A DNA stretch of 64,000 bases from Gottfriedia acidiceleris. GTDB taxonomy: Bacteria; Bacillota; Bacilli; Bacillales; Bacillaceae_G. This document shows, one piece after another, positions 8,770 to 17,360 of this stretch; positions within the stretch are counted from its first letter, which is position 1; every line of letters starts with the position of its first letter. A program made the position numbers and the translations under genes. The notes beneath the pieces are model-generated. The model was not told the DNA's origin, made no database searches, and saw nothing but the letters and a program-made list of their open reading frames with translations. The DNA is taken from assembly GCF_004138285.1 (NCBI RefSeq), contig NZ_SCFN01000007.1, forward strand, positions 1 through 64,000, written 5' to 3'.

Positions 8770-9291
8770 TCATCCACCAACAGCTGGTGCAGCAGGAGGT
8801 GCAACAGCAGGTTTCCTTTGTCCTAGTTCTTGATCAATAAGTAATAATGCTGAAGGATTACTATCAGCCAATTTTAAGCGATTAACTATTGTAAGTGTTT
8901 GCGCTTCTTCATCAATTTGTTCCCTTAAAAAATCTTGTATAATAACAGTTGCTTGTGGATCGACTTGATTTACATAATTATACGCTTGTCGATAAGAATT
9001 CGTAACATATTGTTCATGTTCAAGTGCTTTTTGAAAAGCTTCCAATGGAGTTCCAAAATTATTTGATTGAGTGGGAATCGTCATTAAATCCACAGTGCCA
9101 TCTTTATCAACAACGAAATCAACTAATTTAAGCATATGTGTACGTTCTTCTTCTGATTGTAATCTCATCCAACTTGCCATTCCTGTTAAATTCAATTTTC
9201 CAAAATATGCAGACATTGCTAAATAAAGTGATGATGAAACATTTTCAATTTGAATTAAATTGTTGAATAATTTTTGAAGATCTTCATTCAT
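8770..9291 (-). CDS. Ferritin-family protein
   Basis: 173 residues, typical of bacterial non-heme ferritins. The four-helix bundle begins at residue 1. Ferroxidase ligands are visible: Glu in LIQIENVSSSLY, EE and His in SEEERTHMLKL, Glu in ALEHEQYV, and Gln/Glu in EQIDEEAQT. It stores iron as a ferric core in the cytoplasm. The C-terminal tail (AVAPPAAPAVGG) is an Ala/Pro extension beyond the usual end. RBS GGGAG upstream of the ATG. Monocistronic. Confidence 0.9.
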   Translation of the reverse strand: MNEDLQKLFNNLIQIENVSSSLYLAMSAYFGKLNLTGMASWMRLQSEEERTHMLKLVDFVVDKDGTVDLMTIPTQSNNFGTPLEAFQKALEHEQYVTNSYRQAYNYVNQVDPQATVIIQDFLREQIDEEAQTLTIVNRLKLADSNPSALLLIDQELGQRKPAVAPPAAPAVGG

Positions 9292-9553
9292 ATTTCTTCA
9301 CTCCCTCAAAAAATAAAAACCTTTACTTAAATTGTTTTTTATAAAGTAGTATAAGAGCTAGATTACAGATAAAGTTGTAAATTTATAAAATAAAGTCCTC
9401 ATATATTTTATGAATGAAATACAAATAAAAGAATCCATTTTTTATTTAGTTAAATAAGAAAATATACTAATTTTTAAATCAATAAAGTTTTTCTGCCCCA
9501 ATCCTGCCCCATAAAACTGTTTCACCAATAATTAAATTCTGTTATAATACAAA
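9292..9553. other. Spacer upstream of ferritin gene
   Basis: Holds the ferritin promoter region and AT-rich sequence; no ORF or clear operator seen. Confidence 0.4.
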
Positions 9554-9578
9554 AAACCTCTTGATATACAAGAGGTTT
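9554..9578 (-). terminator. tRNA-type terminator beside tRNA-Val remnant 2
   Basis: The stem AAACCTCTTG/CAAGAGGTTT (10 bp) with a T-run on the minus strand lies immediately after the tRNA-Val 3' end. This is where a tRNA operon terminator would be expected, so this copy probably represents the chromosomal 3' flank of a tRNA gene. Confidence 0.8.
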
Positions 9579-9579
9579 A

Positions 9580-9625
9580 GGTATGATCCCAACTGGACTT
9601 GAACCAGCGACCCCTACCCTGTCAA
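9580..9625 (-). repeat. tRNA-Val 3'-half copy 2 (probable att scar)
   Basis: 46 bases identical to 34741-34786, the 3' half of the intact tRNA-Val(GAC). The identity stops at the anticodon loop. Same orientation as the intact gene. Confidence 0.9.
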
Positions 9626-9780
9626 TTACAGCGTAGCATTATAATTCAGTATTTATGTATATTTTAGTTCCATTGAGTCTAGTAAATCAAGCGGGTGTGA
9701 AATTTTATTCATTGTTTATTCCTTTATTTCAATAGTTTCTAATAAGTCTGTGCAATTTATGTGCAATTGAAAAGTAATTG
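9626..9780. repeat. Element-end repeat A, copy 2
   Basis: Direct repeat of 3560-3713, including two closing TGTGCAAT motifs. See copy 1. Confidence 0.6.
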
Positions 9781-10170
9781 GTTAATATGAGGTATGGTGC
9801 ATATAGTAATTAGTTATTGATAACTCAGCTAAAAAAGACGATTCGAAGACACACATGCAGATACCAATTCTTCTAAAAATTATTGAACGGAGTCAAATTG
9901 AAAAAAATTGTTAACAACTTCATCGGTTACATCTGTAATTTGTTTATATTCATAGTTCGGTGGCGAAAGTACTGCTCATACAAGAAGATATATACATGTT
10001 CCAAAAACAAAAATGTCTATGATTAGCTTATATTAATCAGCTATGGAGACGACCAATACATTTTGGAACTAATTTGAAGGGAAAACAGTTTTATTTTGTT
10101 ATGACGGAAAGAACTTGCATAGGAAGTATGTGCAATCCACTTAGTAATAGGTGATTTTTTGTATTTAAAA
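9781..10170. other. Spacer with possible C-terminal gene remnant
   Basis: On the minus strand near 9889-9980 an open stretch of about 30 codons (PPNYEYKQITDVTDEVVNNF then stop) reads like the end of a lost gene. A 9-bp inverted repeat (GTTCCAAAA near 9995 and TTTTGGAAC near 10063) is also present. No intact gene. Confidence 0.3.
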
Positions 10171-10212
10171 GGGCTTCCCAAAAGTCAGTTCTCCTAACTT
10201 AAGGGATAGCCC
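10171..10212 (-). terminator. Terminator of the APC permease gene
   Basis: GGGCT-TCCC pairs with GGGA-AGCCC around a ~20-base loop; on the minus strand it is followed by TTTT. It lies just past the permease stop codon. Confidence 0.75.
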
Positions 10213-10217
10213 AATTT

Positions 10218-11630
10218 TTATTTATGCAGCTTTATTTGTGGTGCTTCTATACTGTCACTCTGATTTAATTTACTGTTTTTATAACCGTAAGTAGCGTAAA
10301 TTACTAAACCTATTACTAACCAAACTACGAATCCCTTCCAAGTAAATGCTGAAAGTTGGAACATTAAATATCCACAGAATAAAATTGCTAATACTGGAAC
10401 AACAGGAACCCAAGGAGTTTTAAATCCACGTTTTAAGTTTGGATGAGTTTTTCTTAAGACTAAAATACCAAGTGATACAGCTGAGAAGGCAAATAATGTT
10501 CCAATATTTGTTAATTCAGCTAGTTTATTTAATGGAATTAAACCAGCAAATGCAGCAACTAATCCACCAGTTACCCATGTACTTACAACCGGTACTTGAG
10601 TTTTACCATTAACTTTTGATAATTTTTTCGGAAGTAAACCATCTCTACTGATTGAGTAGAATAAACGTGTTTGTCCAAACATCATTACGATTAAAACTGT
10701 AGTAATACCAATTATTGCACCTAGTGAAATGAAACCAGCTGCCCAATCTTGGTGGATAAATGATAAAGCAAAAGCAACAGGATCTTTAACACCAAGTTGA
10801 TCGAACGGCACGATACCCGTAAGAATTAAGGAAACAACGATATATAAGATTGTACAAATTGTTAATGCAGAAATAATACCGATTGGTAAGTTACGTTGAG
10901 GATTTTTTACTTCCTCAGCAGCAGTAGATACTGCATCAAAACCAAAGTAAGCAAAAACAACAACTGCAGCTCCAGCTGTTACACCAGAGAATCCCATTGG
11001 CATAAACGGTGTCCAGTTTCCTGGCTCAACATACCAAACACCTATAGCGATGAAAAGAATTACTACTGCTAATTTAACAATTACCATTACAGTGTTTAGT
11101 TTTGCAGATTCTTTTACACCTCTAGTAAGAACGAATGTAACTAATAATACGATAAGAACTGCTGGTAAATCTATAAAAGTTCCTTTAGAAGGATCAAATG
11201 CACTTGTTAATGCTGTTGGGAAATGAATTCCAAAACCTGATAATAAACTTTGGAAGTAACCAGACCATCCACTAGCTACAGCTGATGAAGCCAGTCCATA
11301 TTCAAGTACCATATCCCAACCTAAAATCCATGCCACAATTTCACCGAATGCGACATAACTATACGTATATGCGCTACCTGCCTCAGGAATCATTGATGCA
11401 AATTCAGAGTAACATAATGCAGCAAATGTACAGGCTAAACCTGCAATTATAAATGAAAGTATAAGTGCTGGACCAGCATAATCTGCTGCTGCTACACCAG
11501 TTAGAACGAAAATCCCAGTACCAATAATTGCACCTATTCCTAGCATTGTTAAGTCAAATGCACCTAAAACTTTATTAAGTGAACTGTTAGATAATCCACT
11601 CGATACTGATTTTTTTCGAAATAAATTCAT
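10218..11630 (-). CDS. APC-family cationic/branched amino-acid permease (YfnA/BcaP-like)
   Basis: 470 residues with about 12 membrane segments, typical of the CAT branch of the APC superfamily. Conserved features: GIGAIIGTGIFVLTG in TM1, the GPALILSFIIAGL segment, and FAYFGFDAVSTAAEEVKNP. These match B. subtilis YfnA and BcaP and the structurally known GkApcT. It imports an amino acid with protons. AGGAGG lies upstream of the ATG. Upstream, the minus strand shows a plausible promoter (TTGTAT, 17 bases, TAAGAT near 11766-11795) and a CodY-like box, consistent with nutrient-limitation control. The exact substrate cannot be read from sequence. Confidence 0.9.
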   Translation of the reverse strand: MNLFRKKSVSSGLSNSSLNKVLGAFDLTMLGIGAIIGTGIFVLTGVAAADYAGPALILSFIIAGLACTFAALCYSEFASMIPEAGSAYTYSYVAFGEIVAWILGWDMVLEYGLASSAVASGWSGYFQSLLSGFGIHFPTALTSAFDPSKGTFIDLPAVLIVLLVTFVLTRGVKESAKLNTVMVIVKLAVVILFIAIGVWYVEPGNWTPFMPMGFSGVTAGAAVVVFAYFGFDAVSTAAEEVKNPQRNLPIGIISALTICTILYIVVSLILTGIVPFDQLGVKDPVAFALSFIHQDWAAGFISLGAIIGITTVLIVMMFGQTRLFYSISRDGLLPKKLSKVNGKTQVPVVSTWVTGGLVAAFAGLIPLNKLAELTNIGTLFAFSAVSLGILVLRKTHPNLKRGFKTPWVPVVPVLAILFCGYLMFQLSAFTWKGFVVWLVIGLVIYATYGYKNSKLNQSDSIEAPQIKLHK

Positions 11631-11814
11631 AAAAACCTCCTCTAAATTCTTGTGCTACTTTTCCAATTTTAATTATTTAGTACTTTCATAGTTGTTTGTA
11701 AAAAATAGAAAATTCGGACAACTAAAACCATAAAAATTTAATTGTTTGAATTAAACGCGATTTTTATCTTATCATACGATTTGTAACTATACAATGCATT
11801 TTTCAACAAAATAA

Positions 11815-11829
11815 AATATTCAGAAAATG
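11815..11829. promoter_or_regulatory. Candidate CodY box
   Basis: AATATTCAGAAAATG differs from the CodY consensus AATTTTCWGAAAATT at two of fifteen positions. It lies about 185 bases upstream of the permease start and next to the candidate promoter. BcaP-type permeases are known CodY targets. Apart from this the 335-base spacer shows only AT-rich sequence. Confidence 0.4.
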
Positions 11830-11965
11830 TGTAGAAAGACTATATTCAGATCCTTTTCTAAAATTAAATAAACAAAGACAGCATTGGCTTATTATCCGTA
11901 CCCTTGTTACAACCTGACTACAACACTTTTACACTCCCTGCAATTTGAAGAAACAAATTTATTGG

Positions 11966-12883
11966 CTAATCCACCAACTGCTTTGATTCTAAATAGAGCG
12001 ATTGAATGAATTTTTTCATGTTGATTCGGCTTTGATTAGTGCTTTTTTCACTTTTACCTTCAAGCTCTAACATTTTCTTTCGGACTTCCGAGAAATCGAA
12101 AAATGTGGATGAATACGCTTCGAATTTTGGATTCGTGTAATCTGTTAATCCTAATGAGGCAATATGGATGAGCACATGGTAAATAGCTCTGCGAACCCGT
12201 TGTTCGGAGGCTTTCGATTCTTTTTGTATTTCCGCCTCGGTAGCCTGTTCTCCAAGCGTTTTTTTTGCATATCCATAAAATATGTCTTTTAGAGACGGAA
12301 AGATGTAGAAGGATCCAAACTTTTGTTTTTGGTCCTGCAGGAATTCTAAAATATTCATCAAGTCTTCACTACCGCTTTCTCCGATAATCCCTAAATCCGA
12401 AATCAATGAACGGCCGGCTTCGATTATGTTTTTTGTATGAGAAGAGCCGAATGGTGGCGACTGATGACCTTTTAATAAAGTTAACGATTCTTGTATGCCT
12501 CGAATTGATTTTTCCAGAATCACCCGTTCGTTAACCTTTTTTAACACTCCTGAGATTTCAATGCGGTTTAACGGCTTAGTGATGTAGTATTCTGCTCCTA
12601 AACTATATACTTCCCCTATGAGCTCCTTTGCCTCTACTTGCGAAATCATCACGAATTTCCCCTTGAATTCAGAAGAAAGAACACGAATTGTTTCAATTCC
12701 ATCCCTCTTTGGCATCAGTAAATCAATAAGTACTACGTCTACTTTTTTGAGCGCAAGCAAGTCATTGTCTACCAATGATCCGTCTTCTGCTTCACCCATC
12801 ACTTTGCCTAAATCCTCATCCTCAATCAAGTCTATCAGCATCGCTCTAATAGCTGGATCATCGTCTATTATAAAATAATTCAT
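11966..12883 (-). CDS. glnL: Response regulator, GlnL (YcbB)-like
   Basis: 305 residues. The N-terminal receiver (residues 1-120) has the acidic pocket DDD, the phospho-acceptor region VVLIDLLMPKRDG, and the Lys of YITKPLN. The C-terminal YcbB-type output domain (from about 180; FYGYAKKTLGEQATEAEIQK) contains a predicted helix-turn-helix. B. subtilis GlnL with GlnK activates glutaminase and glutamine transporter genes in response to glutamine. It follows the kinase gene by five bases (operon). Divergent from the glutamate symporter gene, which is its likely target here. Confidence 0.85.
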   Translation of the reverse strand: MNYFIIDDDPAIRAMLIDLIEDEDLGKVMGEAEDGSLVDNDLLALKKVDVVLIDLLMPKRDGIETIRVLSSEFKGKFVMISQVEAKELIGEVYSLGAEYYITKPLNRIEISGVLKKVNERVILEKSIRGIQESLTLLKGHQSPPFGSSHTKNIIEAGRSLISDLGIIGESGSEDLMNILEFLQDQKQKFGSFYIFPSLKDIFYGYAKKTLGEQATEAEIQKESKASEQRVRRAIYHVLIHIASLGLTDYTNPKFEAYSSTFFDFSEVRKKMLELEGKSEKSTNQSRINMKKFIQSLYLESKQLVD

Positions 12884-12888
12884 TTGAT

Positions 12889-14169
12889 TTATCCTTTCTG
12901 TATCATCGCATTAATTGGAAGCTCGATAACAAATACTGTTTCTTTATGACTTTCTTTTAGCTTAATATGTCCGCCAAGCTTGTCCACGGTTAGTTTCACA
13001 TATGAAAGTCCAATTCCTGTAGAAGGATTGCCGGAAGCATCATACTTAGATGTAAACCCCTCTTTAAAAATGACTTCTTTCAACTTCGGTGCAATGCCTG
13101 GTCCATTATCACAGACATGAAATTCTACAATCCAGTCTCTTCGAATGACATACAACGATACATGTCCCTCTTGCTCAATGGCTTCCACCGCATTTGCGAT
13201 TAAGTTATTTATCAAAGATAATACCCTATATACATGATATGGCGGATGTTCCCCTTCGACGTGCATAGAAAACGAAATGTGTTTATTCAATAACTCTGCA
13301 TACCGTCTATTGGAAACAAGGATAATGTTACTCAGTAACTCAATGCCCATGTAGTCCTCTAGCTTTTCAGTAGAAATCAACTGTGATAGTCCAGCATAAA
13401 TTCGCTGATTATCTTTTTTTACTTCATGCACGAGACTTGCAATTTGCAGTGCGGTTTGGGAAAAATGGACATGAGAAACTTCCGATTTCAACCTACGATA
13501 AAAATCATAACTTATGCGGGTGATTTCTTCCGCATTTTGCATTGTTTTCTTAAGCTGTACCGATTCCTCATACAAATTCGAAATGAACAACAGCATTTGC
13601 TCGTTTTGTCTACGCTGCTCTTCCACTGCCAATTTTGATTCTCTCAGTTTAAAAATGTTAAAAAAGCCAAGTACGAAAAAACTTCGAATAAACGCGATAA
13701 AGATAATCTGTTCGATTGAGTGAAATGCAATCATTTTATCCGCTATAGAGTATCGAATCACCATTTCAACTAAACTTGCACCAATTTCTATGACCATTCC
13801 TAGTAATCCTATCATAAATGGCTTGTTATGCTGCTCATTCATCTTAGTAAAATGAAAGATGAAAGCGAACACCACGTAATAAAAGAGTACCGGAAAATGA
13901 CTGTAAAATGCCTCATCAACCGGTATGTCACTGATTAGAACCGCCAAAAAAAACCGAAATACAAACACACTTGTCCCAGTCAAAATTCCTGCAATATTCG
14001 GGTGAATGCCCCTTCCCAATAACAAAAATAAGAAAAATGCCGGTGTCCCCAGGCTGACACGGAAAGCATCATTGAACGGATAGAATTTAAACTCTCCAGC
14101 GAGCGGAACGGTTATCATCAAAAATACAACTGCTAAAATTCGTTCCTTCAGTTCGACACCTCCAAACAT
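12889..14169 (-). CDS. glnK: Sensor histidine kinase, GlnK (YcbA)-like
   Basis: 426 residues. The N-terminal half has about six membrane segments, with no large extracellular loop, so sensing is probably membrane-embedded. A coiled linker (~190-215) is followed by a dimerisation region (IASLVHEVKKDNQRIYAGL, His acceptor) and an HATPase domain with N box NNLIANAVEAIE, G1 DNGPGIAP and G2 STGIGLSYV. GGAGGTG lies inside the first codons of the longest frame, five bases before a CTG (position 14151), so translation may start at CTG rather than the ATG at 14169. It forms an operon with the GlnL-like regulator. Confidence 0.85.
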   Translation of the reverse strand: MFGGVELKERILAVVFLMITVPLAGEFKFYPFNDAFRVSLGTPAFFLFLLLGRGIHPNIAGILTGTSVFVFRFFLAVLISDIPVDEAFYSHFPVLFYYVVFAFIFHFTKMNEQHNKPFMIGLLGMVIEIGASLVEMVIRYSIADKMIAFHSIEQIIFIAFIRSFFVLGFFNIFKLRESKLAVEEQRRQNEQMLLFISNLYEESVQLKKTMQNAEEITRISYDFYRRLKSEVSHVHFSQTALQIASLVHEVKKDNQRIYAGLSQLISTEKLEDYMGIELLSNIILVSNRRYAELLNKHISFSMHVEGEHPPYHVYRVLSLINNLIANAVEAIEQEGHVSLYVIRRDWIVEFHVCDNGPGIAPKLKEVIFKEGFTSKYDASGNPSTGIGLSYVKLTVDKLGGHIKLKESHKETVFVIELPINAMIQKG

Positions 14170-14323
14170 TAAACATTTTACTCAAACCTTTGGAAAATTG
14201 AAATAGTTGTGAGAAAATTATTTATTTTTTATTTTTTATTTGTAGGTTTTTGTATGATTCGGTATGATTTCGAGTGGAATCGCTTACATTCATATTCTTA
14301 ATAACCTTGAAGGGGTGTATGGG

Positions 14324-15610
14324 ATGAAAAAACTAAAACTTGGGTTAGCTTGGCAGATTGTAATTGGTCTCATTTTAGGTATCGCAGTTGGAGCTGCCTT
14401 TTATGGAAATCCAAATATTGAAGGATTCCTAAAGCCGATTGGAGATATTTTTATTCGTTTAATCAAAATGATTGTTATTCCTATTGTTGTCTCAAGCTTA
14501 ATTGTCGGTGTTGCCGGTGTTGGGAATATGAAAAAGCTTGGTAAACTCGGTGGTAAAACAATTTTATATTTTGAAATCATCACAACTATTGCCATTCTTG
14601 TTGGATTGCTAGCGGCAAATATCTTTCAACCCGGTAGCGGCGTTGATATGTCATCATTACAGAAAACAGATATCGGAAGCTATATACAAACAACCGAAAC
14701 GACGAAAAGCCACGGTTTTGCTGAAACTTTCGTCAATATCGTTCCGCCAAATATCATTTCAGCAATGACAGAAGGAAACATGTTAGCCATTATTTTCTTT
14801 TCTGTTTTATTCGGACTAGGTGTGGCAGCGATAGGTGAAAAAGGAAAACCAGTCTTAAAGTTTTTCGAGGGTACAGCTGAAGCAATGTTCTATGTGACAA
14901 ATCTAATCATGAAGTTTGCTCCATTTGGTGTATTTGCATTAATTGGTGTAACGGTATCAAAATTCGGTGTCCAATCACTGATCCCATTAAGTAAGTTAAC
15001 GATTCTTGTTTATTCAACGATGATTTTCTTTGTGCTAGTTGTTTTAGGACTTGTTGCAAGATGGGCAGGCATTAACATTATTCATTTTATTAAGTTATTA
15101 AAAGATGAACTGATCCTTGCTTATTCAACGGCAAGTTCTGAGACTGTTTTACCTCGTATTATGAATAAAATGGAGAAATTTGGATGCCCTAAAGGAATCA
15201 CATCGTTCGTTATCCCAACAGGATATTCTTTCAACTTAGATGGTTCTACGTTATATCAAGCATTAGCGGCCATTTTTATTGCACAAATGTATGGTATTGA
15301 TTTATCGATTAGCGACCAAATCTCATTAGTACTTGTATTGATAGTAACATCTAAAGGAATTGCAGGGGTTCCGGGAGTGTCGTTTGTTGTATTGTTGGCA
15401 ACGCTCGGTACAGTTGGAATTCCGGTAGAAGGATTAGCGTTTATCGCAGGTATTGACCGTCTTTTAGATATGGCGAGAACAGCAGTTAACGTCGTAGGTA
15501 ACTCGCTTGCGGCAGTTGTTATTTCTAAATCAGAAGGTCAATTCGATAAACAAAAAGCGCAAGCTTATATTAAATCACTTGATTCCGGTAAGCAAACAAA
15601 TGTAGCATAA
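14324..15610 (+). CDS. gltP: Glutamate/H+ (or Na+) symporter, DAACS family
   Basis: 428 residues from the ATG at 14324, chosen because AAGGGG lies eight bases upstream; a longer frame reaches 14264 without an RBS. Family hallmarks: IRLIKMIVIPIVVSSLI, the serine-rich loop AYSTASSETVLPR (HP1), DGSTLYQALAAIFIAQ, and the HP2/TM8 region SKGIAGVPGVS with DRLLDMARTAVNVVGN. It imports glutamate and/or aspartate or C4-dicarboxylates across the membrane. It is divergent from the GlnK/GlnL-like genes, whose intergenic region of ~150 bases presumably carries the operator. Confidence 0.9.
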   Translation: MKKLKLGLAWQIVIGLILGIAVGAAFYGNPNIEGFLKPIGDIFIRLIKMIVIPIVVSSLIVGVAGVGNMKKLGKLGGKTILYFEIITTIAILVGLLAANIFQPGSGVDMSSLQKTDIGSYIQTTETTKSHGFAETFVNIVPPNIISAMTEGNMLAIIFFSVLFGLGVAAIGEKGKPVLKFFEGTAEAMFYVTNLIMKFAPFGVFALIGVTVSKFGVQSLIPLSKLTILVYSTMIFFVLVVLGLVARWAGINIIHFIKLLKDELILAYSTASSETVLPRIMNKMEKFGCPKGITSFVIPTGYSFNLDGSTLYQALAAIFIAQMYGIDLSISDQISLVLVLIVTSKGIAGVPGVSFVVLLATLGTVGIPVEGLAFIAGIDRLLDMARTAVNVVGNSLAAVVISKSEGQFDKQKAQAYIKSLDSGKQTNVA

Positions 15611-15767
15611 TCTTTCTTAACATGATAATTGAGTAGACCTAGATTCACTGACTACTAAATTGCAGGCATTGACTACATTTCTTATGAATTCTCTTTTTTA
15701 AAATGAGATCAAGCTCTACTTCTTGTAATCAACTAATATATATAACAATTAATCGTTGAAATTAAAA

Positions 15768-15813
15768 GCCTGTATCTTCAAATACCAAGTAATTTTCGAT
15801 ACAGGCTCTTTTT
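15768..15813 (+). terminator. Terminator of gltP
   Basis: 9-bp GCCTGTATC/GATACAGGC stem followed by CTTTTT on the plus strand. Confidence 0.85.
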
Positions 15814-15851
15814 ATCTATTAACATTGTTATGTTTAGACTGACAAAAAAGA

Positions 15852-15875
15852 GAAACTCGCAGGATAAAGAGTTTC
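15852..15875 (-). terminator. Terminator of the EamA transporter gene
   Basis: GAAACTC/GAGTTTC 7-bp stem; a T-rich run follows on the minus strand. It is about 160 bases past the stop codon at 16036. Confidence 0.65.
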
Positions 15876-15995
15876 CCTAAAAAATAGATGATATTGGTAA
15901 AAAAGAAAAATGCAACTGTACTTTATTATATAAAAATTATTATGTATTGTATTAGTTATTCGCCTTTCTTGTTGGAAGTCTTTTCCACCGTTATA

Positions 15996-16018
15996 TAACT
16001 AAAGCAATACATTAGTTA
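15996..16018. repeat. Palindromic repeat, site A
   Basis: TAACTAA...TTAGTTA ends around AGCAATACA; a divergent full copy of the family whose best form is AACTAACGCATGCGTTAGTT. Confidence 0.5.
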
Positions 16019-16035
16019 CACAAGAAAAGCCTTAG

Positions 16036-16935
16036 TTAACCCTGTATAGGCAATTTCATATTCTGATTTCTCGTTCCAAAACCTAATGCAATCGCGGCGC
16101 CAATACAGCAAAAAAAGCAACCAGCAATCAAATACACTGATGGATCAGACTCACCGATTAAAACAGAGGCCACTCCACCAATTGCGGGGAAAAGGGCAAC
16201 CATATAGCCACTTTGAGCTCCTCCAATTTTTTCTACTAGCTTCAAATAGAATAACCATGCAGCAAAAGAAGCAACCAGCGTTAAATATAGCAACGCAGAT
16301 AAGTACGTAAAAGAAGTTGAAATAATAATTTCTTTCCCTTGAAACAATATTATTGCTCCCATCAATAAACTGCCCACTGTAAATCCAATTGCATTTGCAT
16401 AAATGGGATCAACCTTGCGATTTGCATTTCTTGCCGAGCAGGCGTCACCAATCGCTGTTAGGAGAGTACCTAGGAAAGCGAAAATAATTCCTTTTATGTC
16501 ATGGAACCCTTGAAAATTTTCCAGTGAAGGATAAATTAGAATACACACTCCCACTACACCAAGAATACCTCCAATTAGAACTCGCGAATGTAATTTTTCT
16601 TTTAAAAAAATCCGGAGAGCAATCGGAGTTAAAATCACTTTTAAAGAAAATACCAGTGTTACGATTGCTGCAGAACTCAAAATTGTAGCGTAATAAAGAC
16701 ACAGATAGCTTAATGCAAAGTTACATATACCAAATGCCATTACAAAGGGGAGATCCTTTCTTGTTGGTCTCCCCTTTGGGCGAATGAACAAAACAAGAAC
16801 TAAAAATAAAAAGGCTGTCATAACTAGTCGAAAAGTTAAGGATAATTCCAAGCTTATTGGAGTTCCTTGAATTTTTACAGCAATAAAATTAAGTCCCCAT
16901 ACAATCAAGCAAAACATATACATAAATTTTATCAT
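16036..16935 (-). CDS. EamA/DMT-family transporter
   Basis: 299 residues, ten predicted membrane segments in two EamA repeats (roughly 5-135 and 150-285). Typical marks are the N-terminal WGLNFIAVKIQGTP and the second-repeat GTLLTAIGDACSARNANRK. DMT transporters export or import amino acids, nucleotides or related metabolites; the substrate is unknown. Monocistronic. Confidence 0.85.
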   Translation of the reverse strand: MIKFMYMFCLIVWGLNFIAVKIQGTPISLELSLTFRLVMTAFLFLVLVLFIRPKGRPTRKDLPFVMAFGICNFALSYLCLYYATILSSAAIVTLVFSLKVILTPIALRIFLKEKLHSRVLIGGILGVVGVCILIYPSLENFQGFHDIKGIIFAFLGTLLTAIGDACSARNANRKVDPIYANAIGFTVGSLLMGAIILFQGKEIIISTSFTYLSALLYLTLVASFAAWLFYLKLVEKIGGAQSGYMVALFPAIGGVASVLIGESDPSVYLIAGCFFCCIGAAIALGFGTRNQNMKLPIQG

Positions 16936-17068
16936 TAATATTACCTCTTCCTACTGTTCCTCCAGTAATTGTAACAAATCAAACTAAAGTAGTTCAAAAG
17001 ATTCTCGATTCATTTCTTTCAATAATTTGCTTTTTAGTCCAATTAAAAAGCGACCTTCTATTGAAGTA

Positions 17069-17091
17069 TCGCATTGCATTAGTTGAACAAG
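17069..17091. repeat. Palindromic repeat, site B (half)
   Basis: TCGCATTGCATTAGTTGAAC then AAG: the right half of the family plus a GAACAAG extension shared with sites F and H. Confidence 0.5.
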
Positions 17092-17263
17092 AACTCACAT
17101 TTCCGTTAATTTATTTGCCTTCGTGCCAAGCTTTTAAGACATAATACAAAAAAAATCTACTATTATAGAGTTGACATTCACAGAATTAGAAAATCTAATT
17201 TTTAAATTCTAGGTTGGTAGTCTTAATTTAAGTCTGTCTAAAAAATGAAAAATCCCTAAATTA

Positions 17264-17318
17264 AAACCTTTTTGGTTTGGTGGTTTGACAGTTTCGTTCA
17301 TATCAGTTGCATAAGAAC
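17264..17318 (+). repeat. Dispersed repeat, copy 2
   Basis: Inverted relative to 616-667; core TTGACAGTTTCGTTCATATC. See copy 1. Confidence 0.6.
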
Positions 17319-17360
17319 GTTTAAGCATTGACTAATAACTGTACCCATCCTTTCAGGAAA

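Larger units (their letters stand above)
16936..17360. other. Spacer with two repeat copies
   Basis: Contains the EamA promoter region, a half palindromic repeat (17069-17091) and the dispersed repeat at 17264-17318. No ORF seen. Confidence 0.4.
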
